NCBI GenBank assembly: GCA_947599995.1
Contig: CANQFW010000026.1
Span: forward strand, 1-16,120
DNA: 16,120 nucleotides
Source of the DNA: an uncultured Clostridia bacterium
GTDB taxonomy: Bacteria; Bacillota; Clostridia; TANB77; CAG-508
Direction of reading: 5' to 3'
Made by a program: the position numbers and the translations under genes. Position 1 is the stretch's first letter. Every line of letters starts with the position of its first letter. Shown here piece by piece: positions 7,399-15,307 of the stretch. The notes beneath the pieces are model-generated. The model did no database searches. It was given only the letters and a program-made list of their open reading frames with translations, and was not told the origin of the DNA.

Positions 7399-9210
7399 AT
7401 GAACAATCAAAATTTAAGAAACATAGCAATAATAGCACACGTAGACCATGGAAAGACAACACTAGTAGATAGTTTATTAAAACAAAGTCATGTATTTAGA
7501 GATAACGAAAAAGTAGAAGAAAGAGTAATGGACTCAAATGACCTAGAAAAAGAAAGAGGAATAACAATACTTTCTAAAAACACATCAGTAATGTATAAAG
7601 ACATCAAAATAAACATTGTTGATACTCCAGGACATGCTGATTTTGGTGGAGAGGTAGAAAGAGTCTTAAAAACTGTTGATGGAGTGCTTTTACTAGTAGA
7701 TAGCTTTGAAGGTGCAATGCCACAAACAAGAGAAGTTTTAAAAAAAGCATTAGCACTAAACTTAAAGCCAATAGTAGTAATAAACAAAATAGATAGACCA
7801 GGAAGCAACCCACAAAAAGTTGTTGACCAAGTAATAGAGCTATTTATAGAATTAGACGCAACAGATGAGCAATTAGATTTTCCTGTTGTATATGCTTCTG
7901 CAAAAAATGGAACATCAAAATTAAACATGTCAGACGAAGACCAAGACATGACACCATTATTTGAAACAATAATAAATACAATTCAGGCTCCAGATTGTGA
8001 CGAAGAAGGACCAGCTCAAATGTTAGTTTCTAATATAGACTATGACGATTATGTTGGAAGAATTGGTGTAGGTAGAGTAGAAAGAGGAAAAATAAAGCTT
8101 GGAATGAATGTTTCTGTATGTAAGGATGAAGGAAAAGTAATTCAAGGAAAAATTGCTAAACTATATACACATGTAGGGCTAAAAAAAGTTGAGGTAGAGG
8201 AAGTTTCAGCCGGAGATATAATTGAGTTTGCTGGAATTTCAGATATAAGCATAGGAGAAACAGTTTGTGATCCAGAACATATTGAAAAAATTCCATTCGT
8301 AAACATTGATGAACCAACAGTATCTATGACATTTAGTGTAAACAATGGACCATTAGCTGGAAGAGAAGGAGAGTTTGTTACATCAAGACATATAAGAGAC
8401 AGATTATTTAAAGAGCTAGAAAGAAATGTTTCTTTAAGAGTTAAAGAAGGAGATACACCAGATTCATTTGAAGTATCTGGAAGAGGAGAACTACACTTAG
8501 CTGTTTTAATAGAGACAATGAGAAGAGAAGGATTTGAGCTTTTAGTATCGCGTCCAAAAGTTATTATAAAAGAAATTGATGGTGTAAAATGCGAGCCAAT
8601 AGAAAGCTTGGTTGTAAATGTACCAGATGATTCAGTTGGAACCGTAATTGAAAAATTAGGAAGAAGAAAAGCAGAGATGGTAAACATGGAGCCAGCAGAA
8701 GAGGGACATACTAAAGTTGAATTTAACATCCCAGCAAGAGGTCTAATAGGCTATAGAACAGAATTCTTAACAGATACAAAAGGTGAAGGAACAATGGCAA
8801 GCATATTTAAATGCTATGAACCATTCAAAGGAGATGTAGTAGCTAGAGTACGTGGAACTATAATTGCATTTGAAGCAGGAAAATCCATTACATATGGTCT
8901 ATATAATGCTCAGGAAAAAGGAGATTTATTTATCGGTCCAGGAGTAGAAGTTTATGAGGGAATGATAGTTGGTCTAAATTCTCGTGGAGAAGATCTTGCA
9001 ATTAATGTATGCAAAGAAAAACATTTAACAAACACAAGAGCTTCAGGTTCAGATGATGCACTTCGTTTAGTACCACCAATTCAAATGAGCTTAGAAAAGG
9101 CTATTGAATTTATACAAGATGATGAACTTGTTGAAGTTACACCTAAATCAATAAGACTTAGAAAGAAAATTTTGAATAATAAAGAAAGGGAAAGAGCATC
9201 TAGAAGATAA
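7399..9210 (+). CDS. typA: Ribosome-associated GTPase TypA/BipA
   Basis: 603-aa translational GTPase, the normal length for TypA/BipA. It binds the ribosome and assists 50S assembly and adaptation to stress or cold. G-motifs: AHVDHGKT (13-20), RGIT in the switch I region (53-56), DTPGHAD (75-81), NKID (129-132) and SAKNG (167-171). EF-G-like domains II, III and V follow, with the family-specific C-terminal domain (about 480-603). The gene stands alone between its own promoter and the next unit. SD AAAGGA (7381-7386) is 12 nt from ATG 7399; a two-codon frame ATG TTA TAA (7387-7395) lies between but is too close to the SD to initiate well. Confidence 0.97.
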   Translation: MNNQNLRNIAIIAHVDHGKTTLVDSLLKQSHVFRDNEKVEERVMDSNDLEKERGITILSKNTSVMYKDIKINIVDTPGHADFGGEVERVLKTVDGVLLLVDSFEGAMPQTREVLKKALALNLKPIVVINKIDRPGSNPQKVVDQVIELFIELDATDEQLDFPVVYASAKNGTSKLNMSDEDQDMTPLFETIINTIQAPDCDEEGPAQMLVSNIDYDDYVGRIGVGRVERGKIKLGMNVSVCKDEGKVIQGKIAKLYTHVGLKKVEVEEVSAGDIIEFAGISDISIGETVCDPEHIEKIPFVNIDEPTVSMTFSVNNGPLAGREGEFVTSRHIRDRLFKELERNVSLRVKEGDTPDSFEVSGRGELHLAVLIETMRREGFELLVSRPKVIIKEIDGVKCEPIESLVVNVPDDSVGTVIEKLGRRKAEMVNMEPAEEGHTKVEFNIPARGLIGYRTEFLTDTKGEGTMASIFKCYEPFKGDVVARVRGTIIAFEAGKSITYGLYNAQEKGDLFIGPGVEVYEGMIVGLNSRGEDLAINVCKEKHLTNTRASGSDDALRLVPPIQMSLEKAIEFIQDDELVEVTPKSIRLRKKILNNKERERASRR

Positions 9211-9258
9211 TATTAGTAGCTATTTAAAAATAGATTATTCAAATAATATTTTGTAAAA

Positions 9259-9264
9259 TATAAT
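9259..9264 (+). promoter_or_regulatory. Possible -10 box ahead of the 107-aa gene
   Basis: TATAAT lies 28 bp before the start at 9292. The -35 region about 17 bp upstream (near 9235-9241) is a poor match, so promoter activity is uncertain. The surrounding gap (9211-9291) is AT-rich with only small hairpins such as CTATTT-AA-AAATAG, and no convincing terminator for typA. Confidence 0.3.
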
Positions 9265-9291
9265 AAATATTTAAATTTTTAGGAGGATATT

Positions 9292-9615
9292 ATGAGAAAA
9301 ACAAGGCATGGAATAGTAGCAACTGCGTATGATGTAACAAGATGGAGACAAGAAGAGGTAGAAAGCGCAGTTAAGAATAAAGATAAAAAAATAAGTCATA
9401 ATCCAGGATATAAGGTAAAATTATGTGAAGTATATCAAAAAGAGGGAATCAAAGGATTAAATAAAATAGCATGTGACTTAATGAGAAAACATCCTAATGG
9501 AATTACTAAAAGCCTGATATTGCTGTGGGTAAAAGATGTAATTAAACCAGAAGATGTGGACAAAATATTAATTCAGCACTGTGAGGAAAGTAGATATGAA
9601 GGCGATGATAGATAG
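9292..9615 (+). CDS. Hypothetical 107-aa protein upstream of trmR
   Basis: I do not recognise this family. The protein is short, soluble and strongly charged (many Lys, Glu and Arg), without a signal peptide or membrane segment; two of its three cysteines are C55 and C71. The stretch from about 65 to 95 looks helical (GLNKIACDLMRK, then SLILLWVKDV) and might form a small helix bundle. The start is well supported by a strong SD AGGAGG (9281-9286), 5 nt from the ATG. Its 3' end overlaps the start of the broken trmR by 20 bp, so the two were probably translationally coupled. The coding assignment is likely because of the SD and overlap; the function is unknown. Confidence 0.65.
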   Translation: MRKTRHGIVATAYDVTRWRQEEVESAVKNKDKKISHNPGYKVKLCEVYQKEGIKGLNKIACDLMRKHPNGITKSLILLWVKDVIKPEDVDKILIQHCEESRYEGDDR

Positions 9616-10181
9616 CATTAAGAAAAAAGCTTTAGAAGATCATATTCCAATAATAATGGATGATACATTAGAAGTAATTGAAAAATATCTAGTAGATATA
9701 AAACCTAAAAAAATGCTAGAAATAGGTACTGCTGTTCGGATACTCGGCTATATGCTTTGCAAAATTTTTAGCTCCAGATGGAATAATAGATACAATAGAA
9801 AGAGACGAACAAAGAATAAAAGATGCAAAAATAAATATAAAAAATATGAATTTAGAAGATAAGATACATATTTATAAAGGTGATGCTGTAGAAATTCTGC
9901 CTAGTTTTCAAGAAAAATATGATGCTATTTTTATTGACGCAGCAAAAGGGAAATATCCATTTTTTCTTAAAGAATCTATTCGAATGATAAACAAGAATGG
10001 TATAATTTTTGCAGATAATATCTTATATAAAGGGTATGTTATGAGTGACTACAATAAACATAAGCAACGTACAGCAGTTAGAAATTTAAGGGAATATATT
10101 GCTCAGACCATGCACAATCCAGAGCTAGAAACTGAAATTTTTGAAGTTGGCGATGGATTAGCTGTAAGTAGAAAAAAGTAA
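9596..10181 (+). pseudogene. trmR: TrmR-like tRNA 5-hydroxyuridine O-methyltransferase, frameshifted
   Basis: SAM-dependent O-methyltransferase of the YrrM/TrmR type, which methylates 5-hydroxyuridine at tRNA wobble position 34 to mo5U. The reading frame is split: the first part runs in the frame of 9596 through MLEIGTAV, and the rest resumes one frame over. Ignoring a single base at 9737 (GTT-C-GGA) restores the continuous motif EIGTAVGYSAICFAKFLAPDG; later motifs are FIDAAKG and ADNILYKGYV. Repaired length is about 194 aa, slightly short at the N-terminus. The chosen start (9596) has SD GAGGA about 8 nt upstream; GTG 9581 is less likely. A real mutation and a sequencing or assembly error are equally possible. 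Confidence 0.88.
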
Positions 10182-10202
10182 ATAGACAAGACAAATTAAT
10201 TA

Positions 10203-10271
10203 AATTTATTTTATTATTTTAAGGCACTAGTTGTTAAAAAGCAATTAGTGCCTTAAAATAAAAAATAAATT
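10203..10271. repeat. Long imperfect hairpin downstream of trmR
   Basis: The core arms 10214-10233 and 10242-10261 pair over 20 bp with one G-T wobble, around an 8-nt loop. With small bulges the pairing extends to about 10203 and 10271, nearly 30 bp. Neither strand has the U-tract after the stem expected of an intrinsic terminator. It lies between the convergent trmR and RelA/SpoT-like genes and may act as a transcription barrier or be a remnant of a small repeat. Confidence 0.6.
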
Positions 10272-10272
10272 A

Positions 10273-10312
10273 ATGCAAAAAAGAAACTCCCTTAAAAAAA
10301 GAATTAAGGGAG
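10273..10312 (-). terminator. Intrinsic terminator of the RelA/SpoT-like gene
   Basis: Read on the minus strand, a 9-bp stem (10304-10312 with 10287-10295, CTCCCTTAA/TTAAGGGAG) is followed by TTTCTTTTTTGC. It lies 14 bp after the minus-strand stop codon and is a good rho-independent terminator. Confidence 0.82.
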
Positions 10313-10326
10313 AAAAAGGTTTTAAA

Positions 10327-11271
10327 TCAGAAATTTATCAGAGAACTGCTAGCGCGTCTGTTGCAAATAATTTTAGCGGTATGTACACCGTCTAAATCGT
10401 CATCAGACGATTTGTATGATGTGAGACCCACAATATTTGCTTTTTCAACATTATCAATGGTAAACACATTTTTTATTTTGTCATCAATAGATTCTTCTTT
10501 ATACTTATCGTGACTTGCATTACCATTTTCTGCATTCTGATGCATTCTGTTTGTCCTAAATTGAAGTTCCACCTCAACGCCAGGATGGATTTCGGAAAAC
10601 ATTTCTACAGCTAGAATAACATGAATAGACTTGTACAGGTTCTTTTTTGGATTAGAAACATAATCTTTTTTTGAGATAAGCTTGAAAGGAATTCGTAAAA
10701 TATATTCTACAATTTGCTTATCAATGGGATCAATTTCGTTGTTAGATTGTATCCAATTATAAAATTCATAGAAAGTGTTTTTCTTGTTCAGTCTAGATTG
10801 TGTAAAAATTTCCTCAACAAGTTTTGAGAAAGTCAAAAGTTTTTTTGATTCTATACGGTCGTCTTCAGAATCCTTGTTAAGGAGGATTCCGCGAATCCCG
10901 AACATATCGTGGATTAAGGATTTAAATAATGATTTTGTTAGCTCGCTTTCAAGGGATTTCCGTCTAGCAGTAAAATTTATATCTAAACATAAATTTTTAC
11001 ATCTATTTGCCCATATTACAATGTACAGTAGAGTAAGTACAATATAACATACAAATGTAGTTATACGGAATGTTTTTTTCCTTGTTTCAATCGAGCGTTC
11101 AATGTTTCGGAGCAATGAGTCAAAATCCTCAGAGTCTTGCTTAGGTACGTCTAATTCCAATAACCTTCGTTGTAACTCTAGTAAGATATCAATCAAATTG
11201 GTGGATACCGAGTCTTCGGCTATGGAATTATAAGTCCGGTGAATAGATTGAAGAGTTTTTTCTGTCAGCAT
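10327..11271 (-). CDS. Membrane-anchored RelA/SpoT-type (p)ppGpp synthetase-domain protein
   Basis: 318 aa from the GTG at 11283, or 314 aa from the ATG at 11271, which I prefer because AAGGA (minus strand, about 11285-11289) is too close to the GTG. Residues below count from the GTG. About 1-70 are helical and charged; 74-92 form one hydrophobic helix, probably transmembrane; 100-262 match the RelA/SpoT synthetase fold. Seen: ATP-site ARRKSLESELTK (106-117, as in GRxKTxxSxxxK), HDMFGIR (125-131, with the Mg-ligand-type Asp126), NLYKSIH (215-221, guanine-stacking Tyr), ELQFRT (239-244) and AENGNASHDKYK (251-262). No HD hydrolase, TGS or ACT domain. It would make (p)ppGpp or, as in toxic small alarmone synthetases, modify another target. 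G+C is visibly higher than its neighbours and it is antisense to them, suggesting acquisition. Confidence 0.82.
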   Translation of the reverse strand: MLTEKTLQSIHRTYNSIAEDSVSTNLIDILLELQRRLLELDVPKQDSEDFDSLLRNIERSIETRKKTFRITTFVCYIVLTLLYIVIWANRCKNLCLDINFTARRKSLESELTKSLFKSLIHDMFGIRGILLNKDSEDDRIESKKLLTFSKLVEEIFTQSRLNKKNTFYEFYNWIQSNNEIDPIDKQIVEYILRIPFKLISKKDYVSNPKKNLYKSIHVILAVEMFSEIHPGVEVELQFRTNRMHQNAENGNASHDKYKEESIDDKIKNVFTIDNVEKANIVGLTSYKSSDDDLDGVHTAKIICNRRASSSLINF

Positions 11272-11303
11272 ACAGATATGCACATCCTTTTTATAAAATT
11301 TTT

Positions 11304-11319
11304 AGGGAAAATTTACCCT
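11304..11319. promoter_or_regulatory. Operator-like palindrome at the RelA/SpoT-like gene start
   Basis: The 16-bp sequence AGGGAAAATTTACCCT is a palindrome apart from one mismatched pair. It sits about 10 bp downstream of the -10 box of the minus-strand promoter, covering the expected first transcribed bases, a typical repressor position. It could also form a small hairpin in the leader RNA. Confidence 0.45.
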
Positions 11320-11328
11320 TATATAAAT

Positions 11329-11357
11329 ATTTTATCATGAATTATGTTAATAGTCAA
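11329..11357 (-). promoter_or_regulatory. Promoter of the RelA/SpoT-like gene
   Basis: On the minus strand, -35 TTGACT (11352-11357) and -10 TAAAAT (11329-11334) are 17 bp apart, with TG one base before the -10 box (extended -10). This is a strong sigma-A type match, giving a leader of about 45-50 nt. Confidence 0.7.
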
Positions 11358-11364
11358 ATTACTA

Positions 11365-11393
11365 TTGAAAAAATAACTATTTTATAGTAAAAT
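11365..11393 (+). promoter_or_regulatory. Probable promoter of the U32 gene operon
   Basis: -35 TTGAAA (11365-11370) and -10 TAAAAT (11388-11393) have a 17-bp spacer, about 68 bp before the ATG at 11462. It diverges from the minus-strand promoter, with the two -35 boxes 7 bp apart. A second TTGAAA at 11401-11406 has no good -10 partner. Confidence 0.55.
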
Positions 11394-11461
11394 AGAAATA
11401 TTGAAAAGTATTTTATAAATAACAGAATAATATAAAAATACTCTAGGAGAGGATGAAATAA

Positions 11462-12697
11462 ATGAAAAAAATAGAACTATTAGCACCAGCAGGTTCATAC
11501 GAAAAAGCAAAAATAGCTTTTCTTTATGGAGCAGATGCAGTTTATTGTGGTACATCATCATTATCTTTAAGAACAAGAGCGGATATGGGAGATAGTGATT
11601 TAATAAAAACAATAGAATATGCTCACAGTATAGGTAAAAAGATATATGTAACACTTAATATATTTGCTTGGGATGATAAATATGATGAAATAATTGAAAT
11701 GGCAAAAAAATTAGAAGAAGTAAAGCCAGATGGCATAATTGCAGCTGATCCTGGAGTAATTGAAGTTTTAAAAGAATACGCGCCAAATGTTGCAATAAAT
11801 GTAAGCACTCAAGCCAATTTAGTAAGCCTTCACGCATGCAATTTTTGGTATAAACAAGGTTGCAAGAGAATGATAATGGCAAGAGAAATGAATAAAGAGC
11901 AATTAAGATACATAATGGAAAATAAACCAGAAGGAATGGAAATAGAAATATTTGGACATGGAGCTATATGTTTTTCATATTCAGGAAGATGTTTTCTAAG
12001 TGATTTTTTAGCATGTAGAAGTGCGAATTTAGGAGATTGTGCACAAAGTTGTAGATGGTCATATAATATGTATCTTGAGGAAAGAAATAATCCTGGAAAA
12101 CTAATGCCAGTTGAAGAAGATAAAAATGGAACAAGCATACTTTCTTCAAAAGATTTATGTTTAATAAATGAAATTCCCGAAATTATTCAAATGGGTGTAG
12201 ATAGTTTAAAGATAGAAGGAAGACTTAAAACAGAATATTATTTAGCAAGCATAATAAGCATCTACAGAGCTGCAATTGATGATTACTATAAAGATCCTGA
12301 AAATTATAATGGTCAAAAATATATAACAGAAATAGAAAAAGTAAAAACAAGAGGTCTTACAACATTTTATTTTAATGACAGAAATAACAAAGACATTCAA
12401 GAATATGAAGGAAAGCAATATAATGCAAATTATGAATTTGGGGGAAAAGTTGTAGAATATAATGAAGAAAAAGCAGTAATAGAAATTAGAAACAGATTAC
12501 AACTTGGAGATGAATTAGAGATTTTAATTCCAAATGTTTTAGAACCAGTAAAATTTAAAATAGACAGGCTTTGGGACATTGACAATGATGAAGAAATAAA
12601 AGCAGTAAATCCAGGAAAATTCGGGCAACAGGTAAAAATGAAATTGCCGATTGCTTGTGAAAAAAATTGGATTATTAGGAGAAAGAAAGGAAACTAA
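11462..12697 (+). CDS. trhP: U32-family protein, TrhP/YrrO-type tRNA uridine hydroxylation
   Basis: 411-aa member of peptidase family U32. Despite the name, characterised relatives act in tRNA or rRNA hydroxylation or ubiquinone synthesis; TrhP proteins supply 5-hydroxyuridine at tRNA position 34 from prephenate. The N-terminal part is a TIM-barrel-like domain (KIELLAPAGS, 3-12). The U32 signature spans about 164-198, including GHGAICFSYSGRC and cysteines C170, C177, C193 and C197, which ligate an iron-sulfur cluster in related proteins. A C-terminal barrel-like domain spans about 310-405. The pairing with a trmR-like gene, its partner in mo5U34 synthesis, supports the TrhP reading over RlhA. 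SD AGGAGAGG (11445-11452). The next gene starts 2 bp after its stop. Confidence 0.88.
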   Translation: MKKIELLAPAGSYEKAKIAFLYGADAVYCGTSSLSLRTRADMGDSDLIKTIEYAHSIGKKIYVTLNIFAWDDKYDEIIEMAKKLEEVKPDGIIAADPGVIEVLKEYAPNVAINVSTQANLVSLHACNFWYKQGCKRMIMAREMNKEQLRYIMENKPEGMEIEIFGHGAICFSYSGRCFLSDFLACRSANLGDCAQSCRWSYNMYLEERNNPGKLMPVEEDKNGTSILSSKDLCLINEIPEIIQMGVDSLKIEGRLKTEYYLASIISIYRAAIDDYYKDPENYNGQKYITEIEKVKTRGLTTFYFNDRNNKDIQEYEGKQYNANYEFGGKVVEYNEEKAVIEIRNRLQLGDELEILIPNVLEPVKFKIDRLWDIDNDEEIKAVNPGKFGQQVKMKLPIACEKNWIIRRKKGN

Positions 12698-12699
12698 AA

Positions 12700-13953
12700 A
12701 TGTACGAAGAATTCGGAATAAGTAAAGAAATTGAAGACTTGTCCAAAAAGGTAGAAAATGAGTTAAAACCTGTATTTGAAAAAGTTGATGCAGTTTGTGA
12801 AAAAAATAGTATAAAAGTGCTTAATGCAATGCAATCAAGCAATTTGTCGGAAATGCACTTAAATAGTTCAACAGGATATGGAATAAATGAACCAGGAAGA
12901 AATAAAATAGAAGAAATATATGCCAAAGTCTTTAAAGCAGAAGATAGTTTAGTTAGGAGTCAACTAATATCTGGAACACATGCACTTTCTATTACTTTAT
13001 CAGCTTTATTAAGGCCTGGTGATACTATGATTAGTATAACAGGAGCCCCATACGACACTCTTCAAACTGTTATAGGACTTGGAGAAAACCCAAGCAAAAG
13101 TTCGTTAAAGTCTTTTGGAATTAAATATGAACAAATAGATTTAGTAGATAATGAATTTGACAGCAAGAGAATTTGTGATCGTTTAGTAAATAGAAATGTT
13201 AAATTAGTTGAAATTCAAAGGTCAATAGGATATTCTACAAGAAAAAGTTTAACTATTGAAAAAATAGAAAAAGTTATAAACGAGATTCGTAACGTTAATA
13301 AAGATGTAATAATAATGGTAGACAATTGCTATGGAGAATTTGTTCAAGAAAAAGAACCTATAGAAGTGGGAGCAGACATAGCAGTAGGTTCTCTTATGAA
13401 AAATTTAGGTGCTGGTATTGCAACAAGTGGCGCATATATAGTAGGGAAAAAAGAATTAGTCAATCTATGTGCTGAAAGATTAACAGCTCCAGGAATAGGT
13501 AAAGAAATAGGACCATCATTAGGACAAAATACAAATTTTTTAAAAGGATTATTTTTTGCACCAAGTGTAGTAAGAAATACATTAAAATCAATGATATTTG
13601 CAAGCAAGATGCTAGAAGATTTAGGATATGATGTAACGCCAAAATATAATGAACAAAGAGCAGATATTGTGCAATGTATAATTTTAAAAGATAAGGAAAA
13701 ACTAATTAAATTCTGTCAAGGAATACAAATGGGTTCACCAATAGACTCATTCGTAGTGCCAGAACCAAGTGAAATGGGAGGATATGAGGATAAAGTAATA
13801 ATGGCAGCAGGAACCTTTACAGAAGGTTCAACTATAGAGCTTAGTTGCGATGGACCAATAAGAGAACCATATATAGCATATATGCAAGGGGGACTAACTT
13901 ATGAATATGGAAAGATTGGAATTCTAAAAGCAATTCAGCAAATGGTAATTTAG
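12700..13953 (+). CDS. PLP-dependent methionine gamma-lyase/YnbB family protein
   Basis: 417-aa fold-type I PLP enzyme of the family annotated as methionine gamma-lyase, YnbB or aluminium resistance protein. Seen: substrate-side HLNSSTGYGINEPGR (53-67), SGTHALS (91-97) contacting cofactor phosphate, GAPYDTL (115-121), the Asp of MVDNCYGEF (206-214) that pairs with the pyridine nitrogen, and the Schiff-base lysine K234 in GSLMKNLG (230-237). Full length for the family. It likely performs a C-S lyase-type reaction on a sulfur amino acid, but the true substrate of this branch is poorly known. It begins 2 bp after the U32 stop, with its SD (GAAAGGA) inside the U32 coding end, so it is translationally linked to it. 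Confidence 0.9.
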   Translation: MYEEFGISKEIEDLSKKVENELKPVFEKVDAVCEKNSIKVLNAMQSSNLSEMHLNSSTGYGINEPGRNKIEEIYAKVFKAEDSLVRSQLISGTHALSITLSALLRPGDTMISITGAPYDTLQTVIGLGENPSKSSLKSFGIKYEQIDLVDNEFDSKRICDRLVNRNVKLVEIQRSIGYSTRKSLTIEKIEKVINEIRNVNKDVIIMVDNCYGEFVQEKEPIEVGADIAVGSLMKNLGAGIATSGAYIVGKKELVNLCAERLTAPGIGKEIGPSLGQNTNFLKGLFFAPSVVRNTLKSMIFASKMLEDLGYDVTPKYNEQRADIVQCIILKDKEKLIKFCQGIQMGSPIDSFVVPEPSEMGGYEDKVIMAAGTFTEGSTIELSCDGPIREPYIAYMQGGLTYEYGKIGILKAIQQMVI

Positions 13954-14001
13954 TAAAAAGATTTAATATTACTAAGCTACTAATTAGAAAGCAGGTAAAA
14001 A

Positions 14002-15288
14002 ATGAAAAATAAAAAAGTTGCATTCATAACCCTAGGCTGCAAAGTAAACCAATATGAATCAAATGGAATGGCACAAAAATTACAAAAAGAGGGATATGAA
14101 ATAGTAGAAATAAATGAAAAACCAGATATTGCAATAGTAAACACTTGCACAGTAACAAATATGTCTGATAGAAAATCAAGACAAATGATAAGAAAGGTTA
14201 AAGAAGAAAATAAAAACGCGATAGTTGTAGCTGTTGGGTGTTATGCACAAGTGGCAAAAGATGCTTTAGAAAAAATGGATGAAATTGATTTAGTACTTGG
14301 CAATACGGAAAAAAATCAAATAGCACAATATATTAAAAAATTTCAAGAAAATAATGATAAATTATATGAAGTTTCTGATATTTCAAAACAGAAAGAATTT
14401 TGCGATTTTGGCACTACAACATATACTGAAAAAGCAAGAGCTAGTATAAAAATTCAAGATGGATGCAATAATTTTTGCACATATTGTTTAATTCCTTACG
14501 CAAGAGGAAGAATAAGAAGTAGACAGCCACAAAGTATAATAGATGAAGTAACAGAAATTGCAAAAAGAGGAATAAAAGAAGTTGTTATAACAGGAATACA
14601 TATTGCATCATATGGAAAAGATTTAGATGGATATATTCTTATTGATTTATTGGAAGAATTAAATAAAATAGATGGAATAAAAAGAATTAGATTGGGCTCA
14701 CTTGAGCCAACTATTGTAACAGAAGAGTTTGCAAATAGGTTATCAAATCTAGAAAAAATTTGTAATCATTTCCACTTATCTCTTCAAAGTGGATGCAATG
14801 AAACCTTAAAAAGGATGAATAGGCATTATTCAACAGAAGAATTTAAAAAATGTGTACAAATCTTAAGAAAATATTTTAAGGATGTTAATTTAACAACAGA
14901 CATAATTGTTGGATTTCCGGGAGAAACTGATGAGGAGTTCGAAAAGACATATGAGTTTTTAAAGAGTATAAAATTTTATAAAATGCATATTTTTAAATAC
15001 TCAAAAAGGGATGGAACCAAAGCGGCTGTAATGCCTAATCAAATTGATGGAAACATAAAAGAAGCAAGGAGCAAAAGATTAATCGAACTTTCAAACAAAA
15101 ATCAGGATGAATATAATAAAAAATATGAAGGAAGAATTTTAGAAGTTTTATTCGAAGAAAAAGATGGAGAATACTTTGTTGGACATACTACGAATTATAT
15201 GCGTATTAAGTCAAAAGATGTAAAAATTTCGGATAACGATTTTTATGATGTTACAATAGGGAGAAATGCAGAGATTTGTAAAATATAG
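14002..15288 (+). CDS. mtaB: MtaB, tRNA t6A37 methylthiotransferase
   Basis: 428-aa radical-SAM methylthiotransferase converting N6-threonylcarbamoyladenosine at tRNA position 37 to the 2-methylthio form. The N-terminal UPF0004 domain contains LGCKVNQYESN (11-21) and cluster cysteines C13, C49 and C80. The radical-SAM triad C155, C159, C162 lies in GCNNFCTYCLIPYARGR. A TRAM-like RNA-binding domain occupies about 365-428. LGCKVNQYE with the NTCTVT stretch (47-52) indicates MtaB rather than RimO or MiaB. Length is typical. The start has a weak SD (CAGG at about 13992-13995) in a 48-bp gap after the lyase gene; no terminator separates them. Confidence 0.93.
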   Translation: MKNKKVAFITLGCKVNQYESNGMAQKLQKEGYEIVEINEKPDIAIVNTCTVTNMSDRKSRQMIRKVKEENKNAIVVAVGCYAQVAKDALEKMDEIDLVLGNTEKNQIAQYIKKFQENNDKLYEVSDISKQKEFCDFGTTTYTEKARASIKIQDGCNNFCTYCLIPYARGRIRSRQPQSIIDEVTEIAKRGIKEVVITGIHIASYGKDLDGYILIDLLEELNKIDGIKRIRLGSLEPTIVTEEFANRLSNLEKICNHFHLSLQSGCNETLKRMNRHYSTEEFKKCVQILRKYFKDVNLTTDIIVGFPGETDEEFEKTYEFLKSIKFYKMHIFKYSKRDGTKAAVMPNQIDGNIKEARSKRLIELSNKNQDEYNKKYEGRILEVLFEEKDGEYFVGHTTNYMRIKSKDVKISDNDFYDVTIGRNAEICKI

Positions 15289-15307
15289 TAAAGGAATTAT
15301 AAGGTAA

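Noticed and set aside
7488..7949. 153-codon open frame on the minus strand
   Set aside because: It lies fully inside typA antisense, has low-complexity Ser/Thr-rich composition and no recognisable domain; it is a shadow of the typA codons.
8142..8729. 195-codon open frame on the minus strand
   Set aside because: Also antisense within typA, Ser-rich, with no SD or domain support; its length results from typA codon bias.
9581..9862. 93-aa open frame and the following 9846-10181 frame as two separate genes
   Set aside because: Removing one base at 9737 joins them into one methyltransferase with a continuous SAM motif, so they are parts of a single broken gene.
10775..11047. 90-codon open frame on the plus strand, considered as an antitoxin for the RelA/SpoT-like protein
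   Set aside because: It is antisense within the synthetase domain, where codon motifs clearly support the minus strand, and it resembles no antitoxin.
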